Source: JBBPZA01 sp963797015 (GTDB lineage Bacteria; Actinomycetota; Thermoleophilia; Solirubrobacterales; Solirubrobacteraceae). Taken from it: a stretch of 64,000 bases of DNA. The stretch lies in the NCBI GenBank assembly GCA_963797015.1, contig CAWCNV010000003.1, positions 62,001 through 126,000 of the forward strand, written 5' to 3'. The notes under the pieces were generated by a model that was given only the letters and a program-made list of their open reading frames with translations, had not been told where the DNA came from and did no database searches. Position numbers and translations under genes: made by a program. Shown piece after piece: positions 24,197 to 32,088 of this stretch. Position 1 is the first letter of the stretch. The number at the start of each line of letters is the position of its first letter.

Positions 24197-25681
24197 TCAG
24201 AGGCCGGTCTCCGCCTTGATCTTTCCGGAGTTCACGGCCTCGGTGAGCTCTTGGTAGTCGCGTTCGTTTTGGTCGGCGTAGGCCTTGGAGAATTCGACGA
24301 TCGCGCGGTCGAAGCTGTCGCTGTTGCCGAGGTAGGCGGCGATCGAGATCCGGTCGCCGGTGCGGGCGTGCGCGCGGGCGAGCGTCCAGCCGCACAGCTT
24401 GCCGTAGGTGGCCATGCCCTTGGGGACCATCTGCTCGATCTCCGCGGAGCCCTTCCAGTCCTTCAGTTGGCGCCCGTAGAAGTCGCGAGGCTTGCCGTCG
24501 AGCCCGGCGTCGACGTGCAGCCAGCCGAGAAAGATGTCGCTGGTGGCCTGCATCAGGCGCTGTCCGACGACCACTCGTTCGCCGTGGTTTGAGAACTCGC
24601 TGGGGCCGAGGAATTCCTCCATCACCGACGCTTCGGCCTCCTTCATCTGCAGGAACAGGGGGTCCTGGCCGTCGCGGCCGAGCATCAGCGCGATCCACGC
24701 GCGCGTGCCGACGCTCCCGACCCCGACCACCTTGCGCGCGAAGTCGGTCAGCTCGAAGCCCTCGAGCAGCACGCGGCGGTCGAACTCGAGCGAGTTGCGA
24801 TAGCCGCGCACCAGCTGGTGCAGCTGCTCGAAGATCTCCTCCCGCTCGTGGCCTGCGGCAAGCTGATCGATCGGGACGATCAACGGCGACTCGTCCACGA
24901 TCCGTGCCTTCCCGTCGACGACGTGGGTCAGCTTCGAGAACGCGGTCATGCTGTCCTTGGTGCGAGCCTTCGCGAGATTCTTCTCGGTTCGCTTCACCAC
25001 CTTGGGCTTGAACTGCGAGGCGTAGTCCTGGAGCGCGCTCTCGATATCCAGGCGCGCGTACCACACATCGAGGTTCTTCATTCCCGCGAACTCCGCCATC
25101 GCGGTGCGATACCTCCCGACCGTGTCAAGCACGATCCGGTCCTGCTCCTTGGCACGAAAGCCGTTGGAGCGCGCCGCGATCAACATGCTCACAGCCAGGC
25201 GCTTGACGTCCCACTCCCACGGACCGGGGAGCGTCTCATCGAAGTCGTTGACGTCGAACACCAGCGCGCGCTCGGGCGAGGCGAACACCCCGAAGTTCGA
25301 CAGATGGGCGTCCCCGCAGCACTGCACCGTCAACCCCGACCGCGGCGTCCCGGCGAGATCATGGGCCATGATCGACGCCGCGCCGCGATAGAACGTGAAC
25401 GGAGAGACCAGCATCCGCCCATAGCGGATCGGGACCAGCTCCGGCACACGCGTCTTCGCCTGACGCTCGAGCAGCTCGACCGGATCAGCCCGAGTCGAGG
25501 GTGGCTCGAACAACGCGTGACCCGCGCGCGGGACCTCTTTGCGCGCCGCCTTCCCGCGCGCAACCCGCTCCGCCACCGACAGATGTGGCACAGCCGCGGT
25601 CGGCTTCGTCTTCCTCGCCACCGAACGCCTCTTGCGCGTCGCCCCAGCCTTTGCGTTCTTTGCCGTCGCCCTCGTCGCCAT
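24197..25681 (-). CDS. DUF2252 family protein
   Basis: A 494-residue protein with a Lys/Arg/Ala-rich N-terminal tail of about 30 residues and the DUF2252 core: RYGRMLVSPFTFYRGAA, CCGDAHLSNFG near residues 121-131, FDVNDFDETLPGPWEWD, and a C-terminal YLGNSDSFDRAIVEFSKAYADQ. The GDAHxxN and DxND pairs resemble the catalytic loop and metal site of kinase-fold enzymes, so phosphotransfer is a reasonable guess, though the family is uncharacterised. ATG 25681 is used. It stands alone. Confidence 0.85.
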   Translation of the reverse strand: MATRATAKNAKAGATRKRRSVARKTKPTAAVPHLSVAERVARGKAARKEVPRAGHALFEPPSTRADPVELLERQAKTRVPELVPIRYGRMLVSPFTFYRGAASIMAHDLAGTPRSGLTVQCCGDAHLSNFGVFASPERALVFDVNDFDETLPGPWEWDVKRLAVSMLIAARSNGFRAKEQDRIVLDTVGRYRTAMAEFAGMKNLDVWYARLDIESALQDYASQFKPKVVKRTEKNLAKARTKDSMTAFSKLTHVVDGKARIVDESPLIVPIDQLAAGHEREEIFEQLHQLVRGYRNSLEFDRRVLLEGFELTDFARKVVGVGSVGTRAWIALMLGRDGQDPLFLQMKEAEASVMEEFLGPSEFSNHGERVVVGQRLMQATSDIFLGWLHVDAGLDGKPRDFYGRQLKDWKGSAEIEQMVPKGMATYGKLCGWTLARAHARTGDRISIAAYLGNSDSFDRAIVEFSKAYADQNERDYQELTEAVNSGKIKAETGL

Positions 25682-25872
25682 TCGCCGTCGCCTTTCCGTC
25701 GATCAGCATCACCCTAGACAATGCACCTCAGACCCGGGCCGACCATGGTGCGAGCACCACCTCGCGAGGCGCGCGCCGGCCCGACCGGCAGGGTCGACTA
25801 CGACGCGATGCGCCACAACGTCGAGCGCTGGGGTCTTGCTTTCCCGCGGCGGCGGAACATTGACGAGAAGAA

Positions 25873-27135
25873 CTAGGCAGATCCGTGGATCGCGACGCTA
25901 ACGACCGCGCGGATCGCGTCCCACGGACCTTCCGGGATCGCGGCTGATGGGGAGGCGCCCGGGTGCTGAGGTGCGATCCGCACTCGGAGCGCTTTGGGTC
26001 TGGTGCGAAACCGCAGGGGAGGGTCGAGCTTCGCGGCTTCGCCGTCGATCCCGGTCGCGACTGGGCCGTCGGATCGGACCTCAAACGATGGTGCGGACCA
26101 CTCCTCGACGCGCTTAGCAGCGCCGCCCGCTGCGTCTCCGCCGGCCACCGTGATGCCGAGCACGCCGGCGTCCATGCGCGGGCGTGTGCCGGACGCGAGT
26201 ACGCGGCCGAGCCGGTACGGGTCGTTCGAGACGAGCACAACTGCGCTGGTCTTATGCTCGCGACCGTCGGCGCCGGTCCATCGCAGGTCGAGCGGGTCGC
26301 CGCCCGGCCCGAGCAGCGTCGGGACCGTATCGGCGAGCGTTCGGAGCTTCGCGTTGCGGTAGCCGGCGCTCTGGACCGCTTCGGCGTAGACGCCGAGCGA
26401 TACGTTGTTGACAAACACGCGACCGTTGACCTCTGCGAGGTCCACCACCCGCTCGCCCCCCTTCGTGAACGCATCGAGCGCCCCCACCACGTCGTCGCGG
26501 TCGACACCGAGATCGAGCGCGAAATGGTTGCGCGTCCCCGCCGGCACGCAGACGTAGGGAAGTCCATGGTGTGCAGCGATCGCGGCAACGATCGCCTGCG
26601 TGCCGTCTCCACCAGCCACACCGACCGCGTCCGCGCCGCTCTCGATCGCGTCGCGCACAAGCGCCCCGAGGTCGTCACCGAGATGAAGCTCCACCGGCTC
26701 CACACCCCGAGCGCGCGCCTCGCGCGCAACTTGGAAGCGCTCCGCCTTCCCACCGCCAGATTTCGGGTTGTAGAACAACACCGGCCGCTTCGGTGCCGGG
26801 CCGGCGGGGAGCTTCACGCGAACCGTGAACACCCTGCGCGCCGCCTCGACCGACAGCACGAGCCCCGCCAGGATCAACAGGTCCTCCAACACAGCGCCCT
26901 CGAGCACGACGAGCACCATCGCCGCGGCGAACAACACGCAAGCGGCTGCGGCACCGACGACGCGCGCAGTGCCGCGATGAACCAATGCCCACCACGTAGC
27001 CACCAACGCAACGACCAGGCACACGAGCACCGACAGGCCATGCGGGAACCTCTGCACGCCCACAACCACCGCCAACACCACAGACGCCCCCATCAACAAC
27101 AGCGCCAGGACCGCCGCCAACCGCCGATTCAACAT
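25873..27135 (-). CDS. diacylglycerol kinase family lipid kinase with N-terminal membrane helices
   Basis: A 420-residue protein. Residues 1-100 hold three or four hydrophobic helices. Residues about 117-415 form a DAGK catalytic domain: FYNPKSGGGKA (nucleotide loop), VAGGDGTQ (residues 173-180) and VPAGTRNHFALDLG (197-210). NNVSLGVYAEAV and an Asp-rich end follow, all as in bacterial diacylglycerol/sphingosine kinase-like enzymes. ATG 27135 lies within ATGTTGA, overlapping the stop of the HD-domain gene, so translation is coupled. Product may be phosphatidic acid or a related phospholipid. It is the third gene of a run that begins with an aquaporin. Confidence 0.88.
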   Translation of the reverse strand: MLNRRLAAVLALLLMGASVVLAVVVGVQRFPHGLSVLVCLVVALVATWWALVHRGTARVVGAAAACVLFAAAMVLVVLEGAVLEDLLILAGLVLSVEAARRVFTVRVKLPAGPAPKRPVLFYNPKSGGGKAERFQVAREARARGVEPVELHLGDDLGALVRDAIESGADAVGVAGGDGTQAIVAAIAAHHGLPYVCVPAGTRNHFALDLGVDRDDVVGALDAFTKGGERVVDLAEVNGRVFVNNVSLGVYAEAVQSAGYRNAKLRTLADTVPTLLGPGGDPLDLRWTGADGREHKTSAVVLVSNDPYRLGRVLASGTRPRMDAGVLGITVAGGDAAGGAAKRVEEWSAPSFEVRSDGPVATGIDGEAAKLDPPLRFRTRPKALRVRIAPQHPGASPSAAIPEGPWDAIRAVVSVAIHGSA

Positions 27136-27503
27136 CTCAACAGGCCGCTTGACGTGGCCTGCTGGTGCAGCACGGCCTTGCGTTGGCGGTACGAGCGGAT
27201 CGAGGGTCGCTCGGTGACCGCGGCCACCAGCGCCGTGACCTTGGGGCCAAAGCGCCGCGTGAGATCGGACGCGGTCGTCGCCGTGTGCTCGAGCGTGTCG
27301 TGCAACAGCCCGGCTGCAACGAGTGGGTCGGGAGCGCCGGAAGCGTGGAGCGTTAGCGCGACCTCGCGTGGATGCTCGATGAACGCAGCGCCATCGCCCA
27401 CCCCTGTCTGGCCGCCGTGCGCCTTGCGGGCGTACTCCCAAGCCGCCCGGGACAGCGGCAGGTGATCGAGGAAGCTGGGCGCTGGAGCCAGCACGACGGT
27501 CAT
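27129..27503 (-). CDS. short HD-domain (RelA/SpoT-like hydrolase) protein
   Basis: A 124-residue stand-alone HD domain. Metal-ligand candidates are His 29 (KAHGGQ), His 68-Asp 69 (LLHDTLEH), then Glu 72-His 73 where the family normally has Glu-Asp. After RSYRQRKAVLHQQ the protein ends with an unrelated tail, before the region that carries the second conserved Asp (AADK-like) in full-length relatives of about 170-190 residues. It may therefore be truncated and inactive. ATG 27503 directly follows the aquaporin TAG, and its stop overlaps the kinase start, so it is in the middle of a tightly packed operon. Confidence 0.72.
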   Translation of the reverse strand: MTVVLAPAPSFLDHLPLSRAAWEYARKAHGGQTGVGDGAAFIEHPREVALTLHASGAPDPLVAAGLLHDTLEHTATTASDLTRRFGPKVTALVAAVTERPSIRSYRQRKAVLHQQATSSGLLRC

Positions 27504-28418
27504 CTAGCGCTGCTCGTCCTGGGGCGCGGGGCCCTGGGGGTCGACCTCGCCCCGGTCGATCTGGCCCGCCAGCCGTTGGCGTGCGCGGCGGCTGCCTGGG
27601 TCAAGGACACCGGAGCCGGCGGCCCGGGAGATCGGGCTACCACCACGCCCCCGCAGCACGATCGCGCAGCCGACGGCGATGAGCGCCCCGACGATGGGGC
27701 CGACCAGATACACCCAGTAGCTGGTGAAATCGCCGCTCACCAGCGCGGGACCGAACGAGCGCGCCGGGTTCATCGACACGCCGCTCACGGGCGCCGCCCA
27801 AAGGCCGGCCAGAGCGATGTAGCCGCCGACGCCGAGCGCCGCGATCGCGCCGACGTTCTGCGCCGCCGACGCGGTGCCGAGAATCACGCTCACCAGGCCG
27901 GCGGTCAGCGCGATCTCCATCAGCAGCGCCTGCCAGTTCTCATACCCCGCCCCGGGCAGCGTCGCCCCCAGGTGCTCGACGTTGCCAAACACCGCCAGCA
28001 GGAACAGGCACGCCAGCGTCGCCCCTACGAGCTGGATGACGATGTAGCCCGGCACCCGCTTCCACGGAAAGTCGCCGCGCATCGCGAACGCCAGCGAGAC
28101 GGCCGGGTTCAGGTGCGCGCCCGACACGGCGCCCATGAACAGGATGATCGCCATGACCATCAGACCCGGCGCGACCACCGCCGCCGCAAGACTGATCTGA
28201 CCCTTTGCATGCAGCAGCCCGCCGCCGGCCGCGACTAGGACCAGGAAGAACGTCCCCAACAACTCGGAAAACAGGCGGCGCCACTCAAGCCGCGGATCGT
28301 CGAAATCCTCGCGATCCCCGAACTCGAGCGTGAGCAGATGACGCGCGCGGGGAGCGAGCGGAAACCCCGCAACATCAAACTCGCCGGAATCGTGCCGATG
28401 CTCAGGGTCGTCCGCCAT
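27504..28418 (-). CDS. aquaporin / MIP family channel
   Basis: A 304-residue channel with a hydrophilic N-terminal extension of about 45 residues, six helices and both half-helix motifs: AHLNPAVS and SMNPARSFGPAL. Selectivity-filter positions suggest an aquaporin rather than a glyceroporin (there is no GlpF-like NPARD aspartate), but this is a weak call. The C-terminal 45 residues are charged and disordered. It is the first gene of the aquaporin / HD / lipid-kinase run; its stop codon is immediately followed by the HD gene's ATG. Confidence 0.9.
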   Translation of the reverse strand: MADDPEHRHDSGEFDVAGFPLAPRARHLLTLEFGDREDFDDPRLEWRRLFSELLGTFFLVLVAAGGGLLHAKGQISLAAAVVAPGLMVMAIILFMGAVSGAHLNPAVSLAFAMRGDFPWKRVPGYIVIQLVGATLACLFLLAVFGNVEHLGATLPGAGYENWQALLMEIALTAGLVSVILGTASAAQNVGAIAALGVGGYIALAGLWAAPVSGVSMNPARSFGPALVSGDFTSYWVYLVGPIVGALIAVGCAIVLRGRGGSPISRAAGSGVLDPGSRRARQRLAGQIDRGEVDPQGPAPQDEQR

Positions 28419-28723
28419 GTTCTAAACCCATCGCCCCGTGGCGCAGGCGGTCGGGCAGGCCGGTCGGCGGAAAAGTCAGCGCCCTCAGCACTTCCATGCG
28501 TCACCCCGACGACCGTCCAGCGTCAAAACCACCGAGGCAAACGTCGACAGAGCCACACCGTGAACGATGACGCTCCCCGCGGGAGGCCAACATCACCCCG
28601 AACGGATGAGATTGCTGACGCGGGAGCCTCTCAGGCTCTTATCGTGCGGGCGATCGCAGGTCTGACGAGAGCCCGGAACCACCCCTCCAGCACCACGATC
28701 GATCGCGAGCACCGCCTTGCGGC
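28419..28723. other. intergenic region, nothing recognised
   Basis: About 300 bases between the aquaporin start and the end of the formyltransferase-like gene, with lower GC than the flanks. A 6-base hairpin at 28624-28638 followed by TT is the only structure noticed. Confidence 0.5.
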
Positions 28724-29602
28724 TCATCCGGCACTCAGCGCCTCCGACTCGAGCACCCACAGCGGACCGTCGCCGCATTCCACTCGGATGCCGCCCGCCC
28801 GGGCGTCGAGTCGCGTCTTGACGAGGCGGAGGCGCCGTCCGTCCAGGTCGGCGATCGGTCCGCGAACGCCAGCGATCGCGGCGAATCGCCAGGCGCGGAC
28901 CTGGTCGTGGATCTGGCGCGCGGGCGAGCGCCAGTCGACGTGCGCGTAGGCGTCCTCGAAGAACCCGGCGGCGGTCGCGGCGCTCGCGTCCTGGGGGTCG
29001 CCGGCGTCGCCGCGTGCCACGCGCTCCAGGGCGACGGGCAGCAGCTGCGCGATGAGCGCGGCCATCTTCCCGAAGATCTCGGTCTCGTCGTCGTGCTCGT
29101 CGATCGGTAGGGAGCCTTGCGCGAGCAGTGGGCCGGCGTCGATCTCGTCGACCATCCTGTGCAGGCTCATCCCGAGCACCGGCTCGCCGTTGCGCAGCGT
29201 CCAGCCGATGGGGTTCGGCCCCCGGTGGCGCGGAAGCAACGACGGGTGCACGTTCACGATCCCGAGGCGCGGGACGGCCAGAGCGTCGGGCGGGACGCGC
29301 ATCGGGAACGTGGCGGAGACGGCGATGTCCGGCGCGTGGGCCCCGATCAGCGGCGCGAGGCGGTCCGGGCCCGAGGCGACGAGCGTGTCGACGCCCGCCG
29401 GCAGGCTCGAGACGATTTCGTCGAGGCTTCCTACGTCGCCGTAGCGCGCCGCCCCGGCCGTCACGGTTACCAGGGCAACCGGCCGATGCCCGAGGCCACG
29501 GAGAAACGCGTCTAGCGCCTGGACGGCCGCGGGGACACGGCCCAGGAGCACGACGCGCAGGCCTTCCGGCGCGTGATCCTCCACGTCCGCCGATCGGTCC
29601 AT
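28724..29602 (-). CDS. formyltransferase-fold protein (methionyl-tRNA formyltransferase-like)
   Basis: A 292-residue protein of the formyl-transferase family. NVHPSLLPRHRGPNP (about residues 118-132) matches the SLLP motif of Fmt/PurN/ArnA enzymes, and MVDEIDAGPLLAQ is the usual following element with the catalytic Asp. C-terminal residues about 215-290 resemble the Fmt C-terminal domain (AWRFAAIAGVRGP). The asparagine of the N-H-D triad is not evident in the expected position (SATFPMRVP). It stands alone and not beside def, so it is probably a paralogue acting on a small molecule or sugar nucleotide rather than the housekeeping Fmt. ATG 29602 lies close to the IS110 boundary. Confidence 0.75.
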   Translation of the reverse strand: MDRSADVEDHAPEGLRVVLLGRVPAAVQALDAFLRGLGHRPVALVTVTAGAARYGDVGSLDEIVSSLPAGVDTLVASGPDRLAPLIGAHAPDIAVSATFPMRVPPDALAVPRLGIVNVHPSLLPRHRGPNPIGWTLRNGEPVLGMSLHRMVDEIDAGPLLAQGSLPIDEHDDETEIFGKMAALIAQLLPVALERVARGDAGDPQDASAATAAGFFEDAYAHVDWRSPARQIHDQVRAWRFAAIAGVRGPIADLDGRRLRLVKTRLDARAGGIRVECGDGPLWVLESEALSAG

Positions 29603-29611
29603 GCGTTGCTC

Positions 29612-30694
29612 CTATGTCAAGCGGCTCCCGCAAGTTGCGGGAGCCGGCGTTGTTGTGGGGATAGGCTCCACGGGCTGCTGGACAAGGTGCCAGACGCGCC
29701 GCACGAGCTGGCGCTTGAGGCAGCGCAGCGCCTCGAGGCGGGTCTTGCCCTCGGCCTGCTTGCGTTCGAGGTAGTCGCGCGCCGGGCCGTGGGCGCGGCC
29801 CTGGGTGACGGCGATGCGGTGAATCGCGCAGTTGAGCTTGCGATTGCCCCCGCGGTGCAAGCGGTGGCGCTGGTGGTTGCCCGATGAGGCCGGGATCGGC
29901 GCGACGCCGGCAAGCCGCGCCAGCTTGGCGTCGGAGTCAAAGCGGCGCGCGTCGCCGCACTCGGCGACTATGCGTGCCGCCGACAACGGCCCGCAGCCCG
30001 GCAGCTGCAGCAGCTGCGGCACCTTGTCCGCCACCAGGCGCCCGAGCTCTGCCTCGAGCGCCACGGCCGAGCGGGTCAGCTCGCGCAGGCGGCGCAGCTC
30101 GTCACGGCAGACCCTGACCCGAGCGCCCTGCTGCGCGCGCGAGAGCCGGCGGCCGACCTTGTCGAGCCACAGGGTGCGGTCGAGCGCCGCGGCGGGGATC
30201 GCGAGCTCTGGCCAGAGCTCGTGCAGGTGCCAGCGCAGCCGGTTCTGGATCCGGGTGCGCTCTGAGACGAGATCCTCGCGGTGGTCGAGCAGCAGCTTGA
30301 TCTCCAGCGCCGCCTGGTCGACCGTCGCACCCGGCAGGCTGTCGACACCCTGCCGCAGCGCCGCCCTGGCCACGGCGACGGCGTCGATCGCATCCGACTT
30401 GCCCGCAGCTCGCTCGCCTCGGCGGCTCTCGCCCATCAGCTTCGGCGGCACGCGCACGACGCGCTCACCCCGCTCGACCAGGAAGCGCTCAAGCGCGCCC
30501 GAGACGTGGCGGCAGTCCTCAATCGCCCACACCCGCCCTGGGTCAAGCTCGCGGCCCCAGTCAAGCAGCGCCCGGTGGCCAGCCGGGCTGGCCGCGACCG
30601 ACTCGCTGCTACGCAGCTCGCCGGTCGCGCGGTCGACAGCCGCCGCGGTGTGCTCGCGCTTGTGTGGGTCCGCACCGATCACGATCATCTCCAT
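29612..30694 (-). CDS. IS110-family DEDD transposase
   Basis: A 360-residue transposase. The N-terminal RuvC-like domain has the four acidic residues expected: Asp 9 (GADPHK), Glu 59 (AIEDCRH), Asp 101 and Asp 104 (KSDAIDAVAVAR). A coiled-coil region follows, and the C-terminal Transposase_20 domain carries LPGCGPLSAARIVAE and LAGVAPIPASSGNHQRHRL with the conserved serine. The reading frame is full length, so the element may be active. The ATG at 30694 follows GAAGGGAC; an internal ATG two codons later is equally possible. The last codons overlap a perfect 23-base palindrome. Confidence 0.93.
   Translation of the reverse strand: MEMIVIGADPHKREHTAAAVDRATGELRSSESVAASPAGHRALLDWGRELDPGRVWAIEDCRHVSGALERFLVERGERVVRVPPKLMGESRRGERAAGKSDAIDAVAVARAALRQGVDSLPGATVDQAALEIKLLLDHREDLVSERTRIQNRLRWHLHELWPELAIPAAALDRTLWLDKVGRRLSRAQQGARVRVCRDELRRLRELTRSAVALEAELGRLVADKVPQLLQLPGCGPLSAARIVAECGDARRFDSDAKLARLAGVAPIPASSGNHQRHRLHRGGNRKLNCAIHRIAVTQGRAHGPARDYLERKQAEGKTRLEALRCLKRQLVRRVWHLVQQPVEPIPTTTPAPATCGSRLT
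29623..29645. repeat. perfect palindrome inside the transposase 3' end
   Basis: GGCTCCCGCAA and TTGCGGGAGCC flank a single G, inside the final codons of the transposase. In RNA it would form a strong hairpin and may terminate the transposase transcript or block read-through. Confidence 0.6.
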
Positions 30695-30770
30695 CGTCCC
30701 TTCGTTAGTCGTCGCTGACGGACGGACCGCCGGCGGACAGACCTCACTGGGGGCGATGCCACGCTCCTAT

Positions 30771-31053
30771 CAAGTCACGCCAGCGATCCTCGGGCGGCGG
30801 TGGACGACACAACGCGATGCAGGTCAGACCCACGGGTCGACAGGCAGCCTAAGAGTCAGTCCACCGCCGTCCCGAGAACCAACCGCCCCGGTCGGACGTC
30901 CCCGTCGACCGTGACGCCGACGATGACAGTGACCGCAGCCTACGTGGCGATCCCCGCGACCCGCAAAACAGGTGCACCGCGCGCCGGCGCTCCGTTAGCG
31001 TCCACGCTAGATCAACCGAAGCGGTGAACCGCGGCCTAGGCGGCTTGTGCCTC
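30771..31053. other. non-coding stretch upstream of the IS110 element
   Basis: About 280 bases without a convincing gene. If the IS limits are wider than assumed, this is where a bridge RNA of the IS110 type would be encoded, upstream of the transposase. Confidence 0.4.
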
Positions 31054-31173
31054 GACTCCCGCGATAGGGAGGACGCCGTCGGCCTCTTCGGCACCGACGA
31101 CGCGCGGCGCGCCATCGAGACGTTCCTCGCCTCCGGGCCCGGCAAGGCGACATTCGCGGGCGCTGACCGCTAG
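31054..31173 (+). pseudogene. C-terminal remnant of an enoyl-CoA hydratase-like gene
   Basis: The frame reads DSRDREDAVGLFGTDDARRA then IETFLASGPGKATFAGADR and stops at 31173. This matches the usual C-terminus of crotonase-family proteins (a helix followed by FxxxGPGKAxFxGR). Nothing upstream continues the gene, so only about 40 codons are left. The IS110 element lies on its truncated side. Confidence 0.5.
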
Positions 31174-31183
31174 AAGTTCCGCT

Positions 31184-31609
31184 GTGAGCCCGGTGGACCG
31201 CTTCCACTTTGCCTTCGGGCCCGAGTATCGCCTTCCGGCGCGAGCGTTTGGCATCAGTCCCGCGACAGCCTGGGTGGAGGTGGGCGACGACACACTCGAT
31301 GCCCGCTTCGGTCCGTGGCGGGTCTCCACGCCACTGGCAAACGTCGCAGACGTGGCCGTGACCGGGCCGTACGCCTTCTGGAAGACCGCGGGGCCCGCCC
31401 GCCTGGCGATCACCGATCGCGGCCTGACGTTCGCGACCAACGGGGATCGCGGCGTGCTGATCTCCTTTCACAAGCCGGTGCCAGGCCTCGATCCGCTGGG
31501 AATCCTGCGCCATCCCGAGCTCACCGTCACCGTCAGAGAGTTCGACCGGCTTGCAGAGCTGCTGCGTAAGTCCGCCCTCGATGCGGGAAGTAGTCCTGCT
31601 GGAGGTTGA
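31184..31609 (+). CDS. conserved actinobacterial protein of unknown function
   Basis: A 141-residue protein beginning MSPVDRFHFAFGPEYRL. It is beta-rich with WVEVGDDTLDARFGPWRVST, NVADVAVTGPYAFWKTAGPAR and GVLISFHKPVPGLDPLG. I recognise this as a conserved hypothetical of actinobacteria with a possible PH-like fold, but no function is known. GTG 31184 is the start. It follows the crotonase remnant by ten bases. Confidence 0.65.
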   Translation: MSPVDRFHFAFGPEYRLPARAFGISPATAWVEVGDDTLDARFGPWRVSTPLANVADVAVTGPYAFWKTAGPARLAITDRGLTFATNGDRGVLISFHKPVPGLDPLGILRHPELTVTVREFDRLAELLRKSALDAGSSPAGG

Positions 31610-31985
31610 ACCCCGGCTCGATCCCTACCCCTCGAGCCCATGCGGCTGGGTCGGACGAAGAGCGAGCGTGGCATTCCGAGGTCAGCGGCTGTCGCAATGC
31701 GCGAGGCGCGGCAGTCGTGAAGATGGATCGTGGACACGCGGCCAGGCTGACGAGCGGAGAGCTCCGTCGCGCCCGTGAGTCCCCTGCTCAGTGCCCTGGA
31801 CCAGGGATCGACCAGGGACTACCCGGGCGCGACGGACGAGCCAAAGCGCGACCGTGGTGCCACGACGCAACCTACGGGGGTCCACATGAGCATCGAAGCA
31901 TCGGGCGAAACCGCGCTGCGGGTCTGAACGACGCGGCCCTGAACAGCGCAGTCGCACCGCCGAGCTGAACTCAGCAAAGCAGCAG
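31610..31985. other. intergenic region with only minor motifs
   Basis: About 375 bases with no gene I can support. A 13-base palindrome CCCTGG-A-CCAGGG lies at 31794-31806, and a 13-codon open frame (MSIEASGETALRV) begins at 31886. Both may be chance. Confidence 0.4.
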
Positions 31986-32054
31986 CTATTCCGCCTCTAC
32001 GAGCTCGATGAAGTTGCCCTCGCTGTCCGAGAACCTGACCTAGAAGTGCTCGTC
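31986..32054 (-). pseudogene. C-terminal remnant of a glyoxalase/VOC protein
   Basis: Minus-strand reading gives DEHF-stop-VRFSDSEGNFIELVEAE-stop. VRFSDSEGNFIEL is the standard last strand of VOC (glyoxalase/bleomycin-resistance) proteins with the metal-ligand glutamate. The internal TAG at 32040-32042 replaces a position that is usually Tyr or Phe. No upstream domain is left. Confidence 0.5.
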
Positions 32055-32088
32055 ACGACGAGCGCTCGCTGAAGGAGCTCTTGGAACG

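Larger units (their letters stand above)
29608..30770 (-). mobile_element. IS110-family insertion sequence (approximate limits)
   Basis: The element carries one DEDD transposase gene. The 8-base sequence GCTCCTAT occurs at both candidate ends (29608-29615 and 30763-30770) with CAAG-type bases beside each, which may mark the termini or target core; IS110 elements lack terminal inverted repeats. With these limits the untranslated ends are only a few and about 76 bases. The true element may extend further upstream of the transposase. It lies just before the formyltransferase-like gene's start and may have separated that gene from its promoter. Confidence 0.6.

Noticed and set aside
28624..28638. 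Hairpin GAGCCT-CTC-AGGCTC followed by TT
   Set aside because: Short stem, and no plus-strand gene ends before it; probably chance.
31794..31806. Palindrome CCCTGG-A-CCAGGG
   Set aside because: Too short to support as an operator, and no promoter or regulator is nearby.
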